A stretch of 64,000 nucleotides of DNA from Planktothrix sp. FACHB-1365 (lineage in GTDB: Bacteria > Cyanobacteriota > Cyanobacteriia > Cyanobacteriales > Microcoleaceae), in contig NZ_JACJSC010000001.1 of assembly GCF_014697575.1 (NCBI RefSeq), forward strand, positions 248,001 to 312,000, written 5' to 3'. This document shows positions 45,593 through 55,121 of the stretch, one piece after another. Below the pieces are notes generated by a model. The model worked only from the letters and a program-made list of their open reading frames with translations. It was not told the DNA's origin and did no database searches. The position numbers were made by a program, and so were the translations under genes. Each line of letters starts with the position of its first letter. Position 1 is the first letter of the stretch.

Positions 45593-46519
45593 TTATAAAC
45601 GTTCAATCTGTCTAGCTTGTTCAGATAATTTCGATTGTTGTTGTCCTTGAAAGCGAGCAGTTCCATTTAATAACGAAATGGGGGTACTGACTAAATCCAC
45701 GATTTCCGCTTTTCCCATGAAAAGTTTTACACTACCGAGAGGTAATTCTTTTAAAACCCAACGTCCTAAGCGATAAACATAATCAGAAAAGGTTAACCCT
45801 TTCATTAAATTAATGCCATGAAGTTCGTGTAAATAACGATTAGATTGTCCGTAGCGTCGCCACTGACTTTGTAAGGCTTTGAACGTAGACCGATGACGAT
45901 GTTTAACCGTTGCTTGGGGTGCAAATTCCAATTGATAATTCGTTTGTTGTTGAATCCGCCAACAGATATCAGCATCCCCCCCAGTAGTCAGGTAGGGACG
46001 AAACAAACCCACCTGTTCAAAAATCACACGTCGAATGGCTAAATTAGCCGTTTGACCATAGGGTAAAAACGAATTATTTAAGGTGTGTTTTTGAGATAAA
46101 GTATCTTGTTTATCGGCATACTTTTCTAATAAATTTTCACTCGGTAAAGCGATTATTTCTCCTGCTACTAACCCGATATTTTGATTAGAAAAAGGTTTAA
46201 TTAATTGCTCTAACCATTGAGGTTCTGGACGACAATCCATATCCGTAAAGGCAATAATTTCCCCGGTCGCGGCTCGAATTCCGGCATTACGAGCAGAATA
46301 TGAACTTTGAATCTGATTTTCTGACAACGACCGAATCTGAATTGCAGAAGTTGCCGCTAATTCCTTGACAATCGCAACAGAATTATCCTGACTATTATTA
46401 TCAACCAATAAGTATTCTACTTGATCTGCCGGATAGGTTTGCGATCGCAAACAATCAACTAAATCCGGCAAATCCGTCTCACCATTATAAACGGGGATAA
46501 CAACAGAAAGGTTAGTCAT
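45593..46519 (-). CDS. Glycosyltransferase family 2
   Basis: 308 aa, GT-A fold: VVIPVYNGETDLPDLVDCL at the start, NSQDNSVAIV, and the DxD-like AFTDMDCRPEPQW at about 93-105, followed by GGDADICWRIQQQ. No membrane helices, although the C-terminal third is amphipathic and could sit on the membrane. It acts on an unknown nucleotide-sugar; together with mraY 34 bp downstream (upstream in genomic coordinates) it may share a transcript. The surface glycan cluster is 40 kb away, so it should be separate. Confidence 0.85.
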   Translation of the reverse strand: MTNLSVVIPVYNGETDLPDLVDCLRSQTYPADQVEYLLVDNNSQDNSVAIVKELAATSAIQIRSLSENQIQSSYSARNAGIRAATGEIIAFTDMDCRPEPQWLEQLIKPFSNQNIGLVAGEIIALPSENLLEKYADKQDTLSQKHTLNNSFLPYGQTANLAIRRVIFEQVGLFRPYLTTGGDADICWRIQQQTNYQLEFAPQATVKHRHRSTFKALQSQWRRYGQSNRYLHELHGINLMKGLTFSDYVYRLGRWVLKELPLGSVKLFMGKAEIVDLVSTPISLLNGTARFQGQQQSKLSEQARQIERL

Positions 46520-46553
46520 GGAAATAAAACCAGATGTGAGGGAAGAGCAAGAT

Positions 46554-47660
46554 TTAGGTTGATAAATAACCTAGGATCAGGGTGATTACAACTAAGATAG
46601 CATTAATCAAATAAAAAGTCCCAACTACTTGAGTTTCTTGCCATCCTGATAATTCTAAATGATGATGTAAAGGAGCCATTTTCAACAAACGCTTTCCGAC
46701 TCCATCGGAGTTTTTGGTCGCTTTATAATAGCCGACTTGAGCAATCACCGACAGGGTTTCAACGAAGAAAATTCCACTAATCATCAATAGCACCCACAAA
46801 CTATTGGTTAATAAAGCCACAGTCGCAAAAGCACCCCCTAATGCCAAGGCTCCCGTATCCCCCATAAATACTTTGGCTGGGTTCCGGTTATGGGTAACAA
46901 ATCCTAAACAACTCCCACTCATACAAGCACAAAAGGTGGTTAATTCCGGTGCTGTGGGGGCTAAATACGCACCTAAACCCAAAAATGCGATCGCCCCTAA
47001 CCCCCCCATTAATCCATCCACCCCATCGGTTAAATTGGTGGCATTACTCTCAGCAACTTGGACAAAAATTGCCAAAGGCCAGAATAATAATCCTAAAGGA
47101 ATTGCTAATCCCAAAGGTAACGCAACGGTGGTTAAGGTTGGAGATTGAGTTGTTAATAACCAAAAACAAAATAGCGTTGCAAAACCGACTTGCAACGCCA
47201 ATTTCATTTTAGGAGAAATACCTTTGTTTGATTTACGTCTTAAAATTTGCCAGTCGTCTAACCAACCAATTAATCCGTAGGCTAAGGTTAAGGCAGAAAC
47301 CGCTATAACATTCGGGTGAAATCGAGTTAAAATAAGAGCGATCGCTACACCCGCCGGAATTAAAAAGATGCCTCCCATCGTTGGAGTTCCAGCTTTTTGT
47401 AAATGGGCTTGGGGGCCATCTTCTCGAATAAATTGTCCGGCTTTAATTCGGACTAAAATTGGAATCACCCAAGATCCCAAAACAGAAACCGCAACCGTAC
47501 ACACTAACCCAGGCAGAAATAACGACCCTTGAATCTGGAATAATTGGCTGTTCACCCCATCTAAACTCAAGGCGAATACACTCAACCCCAAACTCAGGAA
47601 CAATAGTAAGGTTTGTCCAGACAAGTTGAATGATTTAACCGAAGAAAATTTGGTATCCAC
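46554..47660 (-). CDS. mraY: Phospho-N-acetylmuramoyl-pentapeptide-transferase
   Basis: Transfers phospho-MurNAc-pentapeptide to undecaprenyl phosphate, making lipid I. 368 aa with about 10 membrane helices. Signature regions: AGTPTMGGIFLIP, GLIGWLDDWQIL (the DDxxK-type Asp pair), NATNLTDGVDGLMGG, MGDTGALALGG and RLLKMAPLHHHLE. It starts with GTG at 47660; the GAGG upstream is somewhat far. It is separate from murC-murB 25 kb away. Identification is secure. Confidence 0.95.
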   Translation of the reverse strand: MDTKFSSVKSFNLSGQTLLLFLSLGLSVFALSLDGVNSQLFQIQGSLFLPGLVCTVAVSVLGSWVIPILVRIKAGQFIREDGPQAHLQKAGTPTMGGIFLIPAGVAIALILTRFHPNVIAVSALTLAYGLIGWLDDWQILRRKSNKGISPKMKLALQVGFATLFCFWLLTTQSPTLTTVALPLGLAIPLGLLFWPLAIFVQVAESNATNLTDGVDGLMGGLGAIAFLGLGAYLAPTAPELTTFCACMSGSCLGFVTHNRNPAKVFMGDTGALALGGAFATVALLTNSLWVLLMISGIFFVETLSVIAQVGYYKATKNSDGVGKRLLKMAPLHHHLELSGWQETQVVGTFYLINAILVVITLILGYLST

Positions 47661-47753
47661 AAAAAAATTTAATCCTCAACACCACAAAGTCAAAAGACTG
47701 GAAATAGGACAAAGGGTTTCGGTCAACTGGTGACAGTGCCCTCGTCGGTCTTC

Positions 47754-48002
47754 CTAGCCTTCTAATAAGTCCTCATCGATATCATCATCATCATCATCAT
47801 CATAAACGGAGTCATCAACGGACATGAGTTCCGAGATTTCCTCTTCATCATCCAAGTAGTCCGTGACTTCACTAATGGGAGTATCTCGCGCGATCAGACG
47901 TCCGGTTGATTCCAACCAAGTCAGAAGTGAAATTTCTTGCTTAGAAGGAATGACATCCGCCGGTTCATGGACAGGGATTTCGCGCAATGATGGATTGAGC
48001 AT
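47754..48002 (-). CDS. DUF3134 family protein
   Basis: 82 aa, cyanobacteria-specific. LNPSLREIPVHEPADVIP at the start and LTWLESTGRLIARD in the middle are the conserved family segments; the tail is an Asp-rich run (DDDDDDDIDEDLLEG) that is low complexity. No function is known. It is small, acidic and soluble, and sits upstream of mraY, on the same strand, with a 93-bp gap that could hold a promoter for mraY. Confidence 0.75.
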   Translation of the reverse strand: MLNPSLREIPVHEPADVIPSKQEISLLTWLESTGRLIARDTPISEVTDYLDDEEEISELMSVDDSVYDDDDDDDIDEDLLEG

Positions 48003-48153
48003 TTTTAGTTTCAGGTGTCAAATAGAAGTACGTTAGACTTAATGTAATTTTACACAATAGTTGATTATGGACAGTATCATAATTGTTAAATCGATAAAAC
48101 TCGATATCGATTTAAAAAGCTAACTCATTATTTTAATAATATAAATTTTAATT

Positions 48154-48747
48154 ATGATTAATCAAAAAAAAGCCACCCTCTTAGAACTGATCGCGGGTAA
48201 AAACCGAGGGTTACTCGCCACTGAAACCGATAAAGTTGCTATTTTATCGGCCATTACTCAACTAGAGGACTTCAACCCCAACCCTCGACCGTTGGAAGTC
48301 CCTCAACTGTTAGAGGGCAATTGGCGATTATTATATACCAGTAGCGATGAATTATTAGGAATTGGTCGTTTTCCATTGTTGAGATTAGGACAAATTTATC
48401 AATGTATTCGGGTAGCCGATCAGAAAGTTTATAATATCGCCGAAGTTCAAAGTTTACCATTATTAGAAGGATTAGTCAGTGTCGCCGCCCAATTTGAAGC
48501 CGTTTCCGAAAAACGAGTTAATGTTAAATTTAATCGGTTTATTATCGGTTCTCAACGATTTATCGGGTATCAATCCCCTAATCCTTTTATTACGGATATT
48601 GAAACAGGTAAAAAATTTATAGCCATTGATTTTAATTTACAAGCACGGGATCAACAAGGCTGGTTAGATATTACCTATTTAGATGAAGATTTAAGAATCG
48701 GACGGGGAAATGTAGGGAGTGTATTTGTGTTAACAAAACAAGCTTAA
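48154..48747 (+). CDS. PAP/fibrillin family protein
   Basis: 197-aa member of the plastid-lipid-associated (fibrillin) family. Landmarks are LLEGNWRLLYTSSDELLGIG and the C-terminal LDITYLDEDLRIGRGNVGSVFVLTK, which end the lipocalin-like barrel. Family members bind lipids or isoprenoids and stabilise photosynthetic membranes under stress; the ligand is unknown. No signal peptide. Its last 4 bp overlap the end of the convergent urc4 gene, so the two are packed tail to tail. Confidence 0.85.
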   Translation: MINQKKATLLELIAGKNRGLLATETDKVAILSAITQLEDFNPNPRPLEVPQLLEGNWRLLYTSSDELLGIGRFPLLRLGQIYQCIRVADQKVYNIAEVQSLPLLEGLVSVAAQFEAVSEKRVNVKFNRFIIGSQRFIGYQSPNPFITDIETGKKFIAIDFNLQARDQQGWLDITYLDEDLRIGRGNVGSVFVLTKQA

Positions 48748-49985
48748 AATACTGTTCCATCACTTTCTAATTTGAGAGGGGGAGAACTATCAGAACGGCG
48801 TTGTTGGGCGATCTCCCGTCCGGCGTTCCACGTTCCCCCTTGTAAGACTTTAACCAAGGGAAATTCTTGGGGGGTGAAGTTTAATTTTTGGCAGATAATA
48901 TCAGCAATTTTATCCAGTATTATAATAGTCAGCGATCGCCATTCTATAATAACACTAGAATCAGGTTTATGGAAGATTTTAAATAAATTTGGATCTTTTA
49001 ATTCTAATAATCCTAAATCTAACCCTAATCCCCCATTTCGATATTCTGCTAATCCCGTTAATTGATCTAAATCAATAATTTCTAATCCTAAATCCTGCAA
49101 AGGTTCAAGTAAAGAATAGGTTAACCATTGGGATAATTTATGGAAGGGAACAAAGGGATATTTGGAATCCAAGGCTTCTAACCCTGGATAATACCAAACA
49201 TCTCCTAAATTAACCTGATTCAGGGTTAATCGTCCCGGCCAAATTTCTCCTAATCCTTCTAAAATAGCAGTTAAAACCGTAACAGCACTGAGTTTTTGAT
49301 CTTGGGTTTGGGTTAAAAAATAATCCGCTAATTTTCCCGGTCTAGGGTTATATTCTCCAAATAAATGAGGATAATCATATAAAGTTTTTCCTAATTTTTT
49401 TAACAGTTCTAATCTGCCTTTAATTCCGGTTAAAGGATTATTTTCAGTAATTTGAAATCCGCTTATGAATTGAGATTCTGTTAAATTTATTAATCCTTTA
49501 GCATCAACTTGAAACGGAGATTCAGGATCACTTGAAAATACCCCTTGACAAAACATTTCATAACTTGCAATTGCTAACCCTTCAGAACGTCGCCAAACTA
49601 ACCCCGTTTCAGGTTCTTGATAGTACCATTTTTCCCCCGCACCCGCATCTAATAAAACACTAATAATCGCTAAATCTAGTTTTGCTTGGGTTTGTTCTAC
49701 TAAAGACAAATCATTTAGCTGTTTTTGTAAGTTTTCCAGTCTAGGAATATTCCCGACTTCAAAATGTCGCCATCGAGAATGGAAAGGAACCTGAAGATTA
49801 GGATAATTTTGTCTAATATTATCTAACACAAAATTAGCTACCAATTCTAACCTTTCGGGATAATAACGGAAATGTTGTAATTGATCAGATAACGCTAAAT
49901 TAAAAATAAAATTACACCGTTCTCGAATAGCTTGAGGAGAACGAAAATAAGCGATCGCATTTTGATAAGCTTCTAAATTTTTCAT
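48744..49985 (-). CDS. urc4: URC4/Urg3-family uracil catabolism protein (DUF1688)
   Basis: 413 aa from the ATG at 49985; an upstream start to 50060 would overlap the restriction gene and is unsupported. The family hallmark segments are RCNFIFNLALSDQLQHFRYYPERLE, DLAIISVLLDAGAGEKWYY, and near the end LVKVLQGGTWNAGREIA. Urc4 was defined in yeast as part of a uracil-degrading pathway of RNA/pyrimidine nitrogen; its biochemical reaction is uncertain. Here it is on the same strand as urc1 (53711-54982) but separated from it by a restriction gene. Normal operons keep them close, so this spacing is abnormal. Confidence 0.8.
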   Translation of the reverse strand: MKNLEAYQNAIAYFRSPQAIRERCNFIFNLALSDQLQHFRYYPERLELVANFVLDNIRQNYPNLQVPFHSRWRHFEVGNIPRLENLQKQLNDLSLVEQTQAKLDLAIISVLLDAGAGEKWYYQEPETGLVWRRSEGLAIASYEMFCQGVFSSDPESPFQVDAKGLINLTESQFISGFQITENNPLTGIKGRLELLKKLGKTLYDYPHLFGEYNPRPGKLADYFLTQTQDQKLSAVTVLTAILEGLGEIWPGRLTLNQVNLGDVWYYPGLEALDSKYPFVPFHKLSQWLTYSLLEPLQDLGLEIIDLDQLTGLAEYRNGGLGLDLGLLELKDPNLFKIFHKPDSSVIIEWRSLTIIILDKIADIICQKLNFTPQEFPLVKVLQGGTWNAGREIAQQRRSDSSPPLKLESDGTVF

Positions 49986-50003
49986 ATCAACTCTACTTGT
50001 AGT

Positions 50004-50019
50004 AAGCCCTTCAGGGCTT
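50004..50019. repeat. Dispersed palindrome AAGCCCT-TC-AGGGCTT
   Basis: 7-bp perfect stem within the 40-bp space between urc4 and the restriction gene. Such TAGTAAGCCCTTCAGGGCTT elements are frequent in cyanobacterial genomes; its place at the boundary of the suspected insertion is worth noting. Confidence 0.6.
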
Positions 50020-50025
50020 CCTCTC

Positions 50026-53000
50026 TTAGTATAATCCCAAATCGGGTAAATGATTAACAATTTTAACCGTTTCTAAACTAACCGTTATCACTTGACCCAT
50101 TAACCGCACAATATATTGTTCATCGTCTAAACGGTTCGGATCATTTACAATTCCACTGCGTTTATCAATTTTAACTTGATATTGATCAATAATCCAATCT
50201 AACGCCGAACGATTTCCTAAGCGATATTCAAACACTTCAGGAGGTATCCCGCTTAAGGTGAGAAACTCATTATAAATAATTTGGGTTTTGTCTTTACTCA
50301 GTTTCATTTTTTCGACTCGCCAATTTAACGGAACTTGATCATTTTCAATGAATTTAAGGTTATATTCGGGTTGTTGTTCATAGTTGAGATGTAAATCTGC
50401 TAATTGTTGTCCTGCATTTACAAACCCTCGAAAATCGGGTGCGTAGGGAATGCGAGGAAGTTCTCGTTTGAGGTTGGCGGCGTAGCGTTCTCGATAGGTG
50501 GGATGATGCAATATTCCATAGGTATAATAGAAGATATCCCATTTTGTAATAGTTTTATCTTGGTAATAATTTCTAAATTGTTCAAGTGACCAGTCGGTAA
50601 TATTTTCTTTTCGGTTTGTTCCGTCTTCGTCGTAGGTGTAGAAGGGGAAACATTGACCAGCACGACCACCGACATCAAGAGATGGAATACAATTTGTTAT
50701 TTGTACTAAAAAAGGAATTTGTGAATGATTAGTTACAGCAATAACCTGATTTTCTTTTTCAGTATCTGGTGTAGGGAATATATAAGCGAATTGACCTCTA
50801 CGATGATTAAAAATTTCGTCAAAATATAAAAATTGAACAGAAAATGGACGATACATAGACAATCTAATCTTCTCACCGTTAAAGTCTGCTGTACTCCCAG
50901 AATTTAAACACTCTTTTAAACGACTACTCCATTTAATTTTAGTGTCATCGTAAATAACAAATGAATCTACTGTATCTTTAGGCGTTCTTTTAGTTTTCCA
51001 TTGATAAACCTGATGATTATAATTTTCTATGGTTAATTTTATATTTTCAACTAATAAATTTTTATTGAAGTTATACACCCACACATCTCGGTTTGTCTGC
51101 ACACCACTACTATAATTTCTAAAAATAGCTGATTCATTAATCGATTTATCTTTAGTTTCTTTATTGCCTATTGGGATAAAACTTTCAAAATCATCTTGCA
51201 ATCCTTCTGTTAACCAAGTATATTTTTGATCAGGATTAATCAGTGACCATTCAATATTACTATGATTTTGTGACTGATCTAAATATCCTAATTTTTCTTC
51301 CTTTCTCCAAAATTCACCAACACTAGCATAATAAATTTTTGTATTCTTAGACTGATTCGCTCTATTTTTTCTAATAAAAATATTAATACTAACTCCGACT
51401 TTAATATCAAAAACGTTATGAATACTTTTTGAAGGATCTGTATTTTTTCTGATATTACCTCCTAAATCAACAAGATAAATTAAATCAAAATCTTTCTCTA
51501 AATGTTTTCTCATGCCATCAAAAGCAAGAGCATTAATAAAACTATTATTTGTCACTAAAGCAATAATTCCCTCATCTCCTATTCTATTAGATGCCCAGCG
51601 AATTGCTTTAACATAAGGATCAGAAAGAGAACTTTTATTAGTTGCTTTGGAATCTTTAGCATAGGTTTCTCGAATTTGTTGATCAACTTCTTCATATTTC
51701 CGATTTTTATTATTATCATTTTCATTAACCTGCCAAGCATTATAAGGCGGATTTCCAATAATTACAAAAATCGGTGAACTTCTTTGACGTTGAACCCTGG
51801 CGGTATTTTCTGGCGTAAATAACGATAACTGTTGAACCTGTTGATCGGAAAAGGTATCAACTAAACAAATCCCTTCAAAAGCTTTATAACCTCCCGTTGC
51901 TTCAAAATATTGATGCTCAATATTCATTGAAGCAATATAATAAGGTAATAACATCACCTCATTGCAGTGTAATTCATGTTCATATTTATAAGGAAGGGCT
52001 GTTTTTCTAATTTCCTGCATCACCCGTAAAATAAAATTACCCGTCCCCACAAAGGGATCAAGAATATGTACACCCTTGTCATTTAACGACTTGCCAAACT
52101 CTTTTTGTAAAATATCCTCAACACTTTTCACCATAAAATTAACAATAGGTTGAGGGGTGTAAACAATTCCATGAGTATCGGCAACTTTCACCGCAAACCC
52201 TTGAAAAAATTTCTCATAAACCGTATTCAAAAAATGCTGTTTCTCGCTATAATCATTAATGGTTTGGGCTGCATCTTCTAACGCTCGATAAAAATAATCT
52301 ACTTCCCCTAAAAAATGATCTCGACTAAAAGATTTAGACGTTAACGCTTGAATTACCTTTTCAATTTCTACTGCAATAATATTGCGATGGGTGAAATCAG
52401 AATTATCAAAAATTCGTCTAAAAATTCGTTCCGTCAGCAGATGTTGAATTAACATTTCTTCCACCGCCGCCTCGGAAAGATTCGGGTTAATGGCTTGACG
52501 GCAAATGTCCGTAAAATGAGTAAAGGCTTGAATAAAATTGGCGTTCGTTTTGCGTTGAGTTGCGATTAAATTAATCAGTTTAGTTGATAAATCTTGAACT
52601 CGTCCCCCAAATTCGCTGGCGGCGGTTTCCCATTGAGCGATCACAGGCGTTCGATATTCAAAAAATAACTTTAAGGTATCGACTAAAATTTGAGGTTTTG
52701 TGATATCTTCATCACAGATTTGTTTTCCGCATTGCCATAAAATCGCCCGTTCAGGAGCTTGAAAAATAATGTTATCTTGAGGATATCCAACGGCAAATTT
52801 TTGTTTAACTTCTCGGTCTAATTTATCATGACTATCTTTCGCTTCCCAAATACCATATCGAATACTTCCATCCCGAACTAAAGCACCATCTACGCGAATG
52901 CGTTTCCCTGTCGTTAATTTAATTTCTTTTTCAGGAATTAAGGTTAAATCAAATTGTTGACAACAAGCTTTTAATAAGTCTGCAAAGGCATCTTTCACCG

Positions 53001-53106
53001 CTAATTCCTGAGAAACCCCCAACTTTGCAAACTGTTGTAAAGCGTCATAATAAGCTTTAACAGGTTTATGGGTGGGTTTCAAGTTTAGCATTGTCATAAA
53101 AAACAA
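50026..53106 (-). CDS. Single-chain restriction endonuclease/N6-adenine methyltransferase (type IIG/ISP-like)
   Basis: 1026 aa, one polypeptide that combines cutting and modification. An N-terminal PD-(D/E)XK-like nuclease occurs at about 60-95 (RVDGALVRDG, Asp73; IWEAKD, Glu88, Lys90). The methylase has motif I DPFVGTGN at 350-357 and catalytic NPPY at 452-455, typical of N6-adenine enzymes. The rest (~560-1026) should contain the target-recognition domain. No helicase motifs are seen, unlike full-size type ISP enzymes of ~1600 residues. A second start at ATG 53097 or 53091 is possible. It splits the urc1-urc4 pair and probably protects the cell from foreign DNA. Confidence 0.82.
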   Translation of the reverse strand: MFFMTMLNLKPTHKPVKAYYDALQQFAKLGVSQELAVKDAFADLLKACCQQFDLTLIPEKEIKLTTGKRIRVDGALVRDGSIRYGIWEAKDSHDKLDREVKQKFAVGYPQDNIIFQAPERAILWQCGKQICDEDITKPQILVDTLKLFFEYRTPVIAQWETAASEFGGRVQDLSTKLINLIATQRKTNANFIQAFTHFTDICRQAINPNLSEAAVEEMLIQHLLTERIFRRIFDNSDFTHRNIIAVEIEKVIQALTSKSFSRDHFLGEVDYFYRALEDAAQTINDYSEKQHFLNTVYEKFFQGFAVKVADTHGIVYTPQPIVNFMVKSVEDILQKEFGKSLNDKGVHILDPFVGTGNFILRVMQEIRKTALPYKYEHELHCNEVMLLPYYIASMNIEHQYFEATGGYKAFEGICLVDTFSDQQVQQLSLFTPENTARVQRQRSSPIFVIIGNPPYNAWQVNENDNNKNRKYEEVDQQIRETYAKDSKATNKSSLSDPYVKAIRWASNRIGDEGIIALVTNNSFINALAFDGMRKHLEKDFDLIYLVDLGGNIRKNTDPSKSIHNVFDIKVGVSINIFIRKNRANQSKNTKIYYASVGEFWRKEEKLGYLDQSQNHSNIEWSLINPDQKYTWLTEGLQDDFESFIPIGNKETKDKSINESAIFRNYSSGVQTNRDVWVYNFNKNLLVENIKLTIENYNHQVYQWKTKRTPKDTVDSFVIYDDTKIKWSSRLKECLNSGSTADFNGEKIRLSMYRPFSVQFLYFDEIFNHRRGQFAYIFPTPDTEKENQVIAVTNHSQIPFLVQITNCIPSLDVGGRAGQCFPFYTYDEDGTNRKENITDWSLEQFRNYYQDKTITKWDIFYYTYGILHHPTYRERYAANLKRELPRIPYAPDFRGFVNAGQQLADLHLNYEQQPEYNLKFIENDQVPLNWRVEKMKLSKDKTQIIYNEFLTLSGIPPEVFEYRLGNRSALDWIIDQYQVKIDKRSGIVNDPNRLDDEQYIVRLMGQVITVSLETVKIVNHLPDLGLY

Positions 53107-53276
53107 ACCCTCAGACTATCTCTGTTCATTATCTCATCTTAAACTCTAAAAAAATATTAGATTTAATAAAAATTATTCTTTAACCGATTCACAGCTTACT
53201 GCGAAGCACTGAGCCCGTCGAAGTGCTCCCTGTTCTAATAGCTCGGAACATTATAGAATCAGTAACCCATAATATT

Positions 53277-53606
53277 TTAGCGACAAGAAGCTACTATATT
53301 AACTTTAATTTCAACATTGAGTTTCCGACGAAGAACATCAAAAATAGCCGTTAAATTGTCCATCGTTGGATTACCTTTTGCAGATAACATTCTGTGTAAA
53401 CTTTTGCTGGGTTTTGAGGTTTCAAGAGCTAGTTCTTCAAAACCAATTGTTGCATTAACTAGATCCCTCAATATTAATCGGGAAACTTCAGGTTCTCCAT
53501 TCAAAAATAGAGAGACTGCTTCATCAAATAAAGCCATCGCAAAATCAGGTTCTCTTTGAACTCGTGCAGTAATTGTTTCTTTAAAATCTCTAGTAATTTT
53601 TACCAT
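53277..53606 (-). CDS. HigA-like antitoxin/XRE-family regulator, no toxin partner seen
   Basis: 109 aa. TIGFEELALETSKPSKSLHRML is a helix-turn-helix of the addiction-module antidote (COG3636-like) type, followed by GNPTMDNLTAIFDVLRRKL, the dimerisation part. A HigB/RelE-like killer normally lies next to it, but neither side has room for one: the urc1 gene starts 105 bp away and the restriction gene ends 170 bp away. So it is an orphan antitoxin, or a regulator of the adjacent restriction gene in the manner of a C protein. Both options are inferred. Confidence 0.7.
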   Translation of the reverse strand: MVKITRDFKETITARVQREPDFAMALFDEAVSLFLNGEPEVSRLILRDLVNATIGFEELALETSKPSKSLHRMLSAKGNPTMDNLTAIFDVLRRKLNVEIKVNIVASCR

Positions 53607-53653
53607 ATTTACCGCTTTTTATTGTTCTTGAAAATCCCGATATTTCGAGTTCA

Positions 53654-53676
53654 GGGCGAGAGAACCTCGCCCCTAC
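53654..53676. repeat. Dispersed G/C hairpin ending GCCCCTAC, copy 2
   Basis: GGGCGAG, AGAAC, CTCGCCCCTAC: a 7-bp stem with a 5-nt loop, same design as 10613-10635 and 55122-55144. It separates urc1 from the antitoxin gene. Confidence 0.6.
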
Positions 53677-53710
53677 AATTAATGAGATTTCATAGCAGCG
53701 TTCTCTACCC

Positions 53711-54982
53711 TTAATACTCTCGACCCTTCACACTCACTAACCCTTCTGCATCTAAAATCTCTCCTTCGGTATAATAGCCTGCGGCTTTTTTCGCTTCTAT
53801 TTCAACCTTGGCATCCGCCGGAATTAAATCATCAGGAATAGGAACCCGTTTCACCACTTCAATTCCTGAATTCACAATGGCATTATATTTCATATTACTC
53901 ATGGAAACTAAGCGATCAATTCGAGTAATTCCTAACCAATGTAATACATCCGGCATTAACTCTTGAAACCGCATATCTTGAACTCCAGCAACACATTCTG
54001 TCCGTTCAAAATAAGCGTCTGCGCGATCGCCTCCCGTTTGACGTTTGCGGGCATTATAAACTAAAAACTTCGTGACTTCTCCTAATGCTCGTCCCTCTTT
54101 TCGATAATACACAATCACCCCGACACCGCCTTCCTGGGCTGTTCTAATACATTCTTCAATGCCATGCACTAAATAGGGGCGACAGGTACAAATATCAGAC
54201 CCAAAAACATCCGATCCATTACATTCATCATGAACTCGAACCGCCACTGGGCGATCAGGGTCAGTAATGGCAGAAATATCCCCCAAAATATAAACCGTAA
54301 CCCCACCAATAGGCGGTAAAAATACTTGTAAATCAGGACGGGTAATTAACTCAGGAAACATCCCCCCAGTTTGTTCAAATAAAGCATGACGTAAATCGCT
54401 TTCTGTTACCTTTAAACGATGGGCAACACCGGGTAAATACCACACAGGTTCAATAGCGGCTTTTGTTACTACTAAATCCCCATTTTCTTTCATGATTTCC
54501 CCATCTAATTTTAACCGTCCTTTGGCGGCTGCCTCGTATAATTCGGGCATATTAATATGGGCTTTTGTAATGGCAATGGTGGGGCGAATATCATAGCCTT
54601 TTTCAAAATAGTCGGTAAATACATCCCCAACCACCGCCCCAAAGGGATCGAGGGCGACAATTTTATCAGGATCAGCCCAACTGGGATAGGGGCCAATATT
54701 GACAATGGGGGAAGTATTGGTTAAGTCGGCGCGATGGTCGGTTTTTAAGCTTCCCTGAACCACCGCTAAGGCGCGATAAATGGCATAAGAACCGGAATGG
54801 GTTCCAATTACGTTACGATGACTGGGATCGGTCAAGGTTCCAATTAAGGGGCCACGTTTGAGGGGATCGGCGTTTCCCCAATGAATGGGGATCGGTTTGG
54901 CGCCGTAGGGGGTGGGGTGAGAAGTCAGAACAATATGCCTAGGTTTGGAATCTCGCTTGTCTTTCGCCATTGCTGTATCCAT
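53711..54982 (-). CDS. urc1: GTP cyclohydrolase II-like uracil catabolism protein Urc1
   Basis: 423 aa. The C-terminal half has the GTP cyclohydrolase II core with the zinc cysteines C254, C265 and C267 in DECNGSDVFGSDICTC and the KEGRALGEV segment in place of the catalytic QEGRGIG. The N-terminal ~230 residues are an extra domain absent from ordinary RibA, which marks the Urc1 subtype. In the URC pathway it is the first dedicated enzyme after uracil is made into a nucleotide. So it should work with Urc4, encoded 3.7 kb downstream on the same strand. A start at residue 5 is possible. Confidence 0.82.
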   Translation of the reverse strand: MDTAMAKDKRDSKPRHIVLTSHPTPYGAKPIPIHWGNADPLKRGPLIGTLTDPSHRNVIGTHSGSYAIYRALAVVQGSLKTDHRADLTNTSPIVNIGPYPSWADPDKIVALDPFGAVVGDVFTDYFEKGYDIRPTIAITKAHINMPELYEAAAKGRLKLDGEIMKENGDLVVTKAAIEPVWYLPGVAHRLKVTESDLRHALFEQTGGMFPELITRPDLQVFLPPIGGVTVYILGDISAITDPDRPVAVRVHDECNGSDVFGSDICTCRPYLVHGIEECIRTAQEGGVGVIVYYRKEGRALGEVTKFLVYNARKRQTGGDRADAYFERTECVAGVQDMRFQELMPDVLHWLGITRIDRLVSMSNMKYNAIVNSGIEVVKRVPIPDDLIPADAKVEIEAKKAAGYYTEGEILDAEGLVSVKGREY

Positions 54983-55026
54983 GCTTGAGGTTATCTTATT
55001 ATTGGCATAGGGAATGGGGAATTAGG

Positions 55027-55057
55027 AATTACGAATTACGAATTACGAATTACGAAT
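55027..55057. repeat. 7-bp tandem repeat AATTACG
   Basis: Four perfect head-to-tail AATTACG units (55027-55054) plus AAT, in the gap between urc1 and thiS. No gene function seen. Confidence 0.9.
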
Positions 55058-55121
55058 GGGGAATCTGTCAATAATTAGGTTGGGTTAATGAATCAAAATA
55101 ATAATAAATCCTTATTGGTAA

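Noticed and set aside
49986-50060. Longer N-terminus of urc4 overlapping the restriction gene
   Set aside because: The extra 25 residues are unlike the family and cross a dispersed palindrome; the ATG at 49985 is better.
50026-53106. Full type ISP restriction enzyme with helicase
   Set aside because: No helicase motifs are visible and 1026 residues is too short; nuclease, methylase and a probable recognition domain only.
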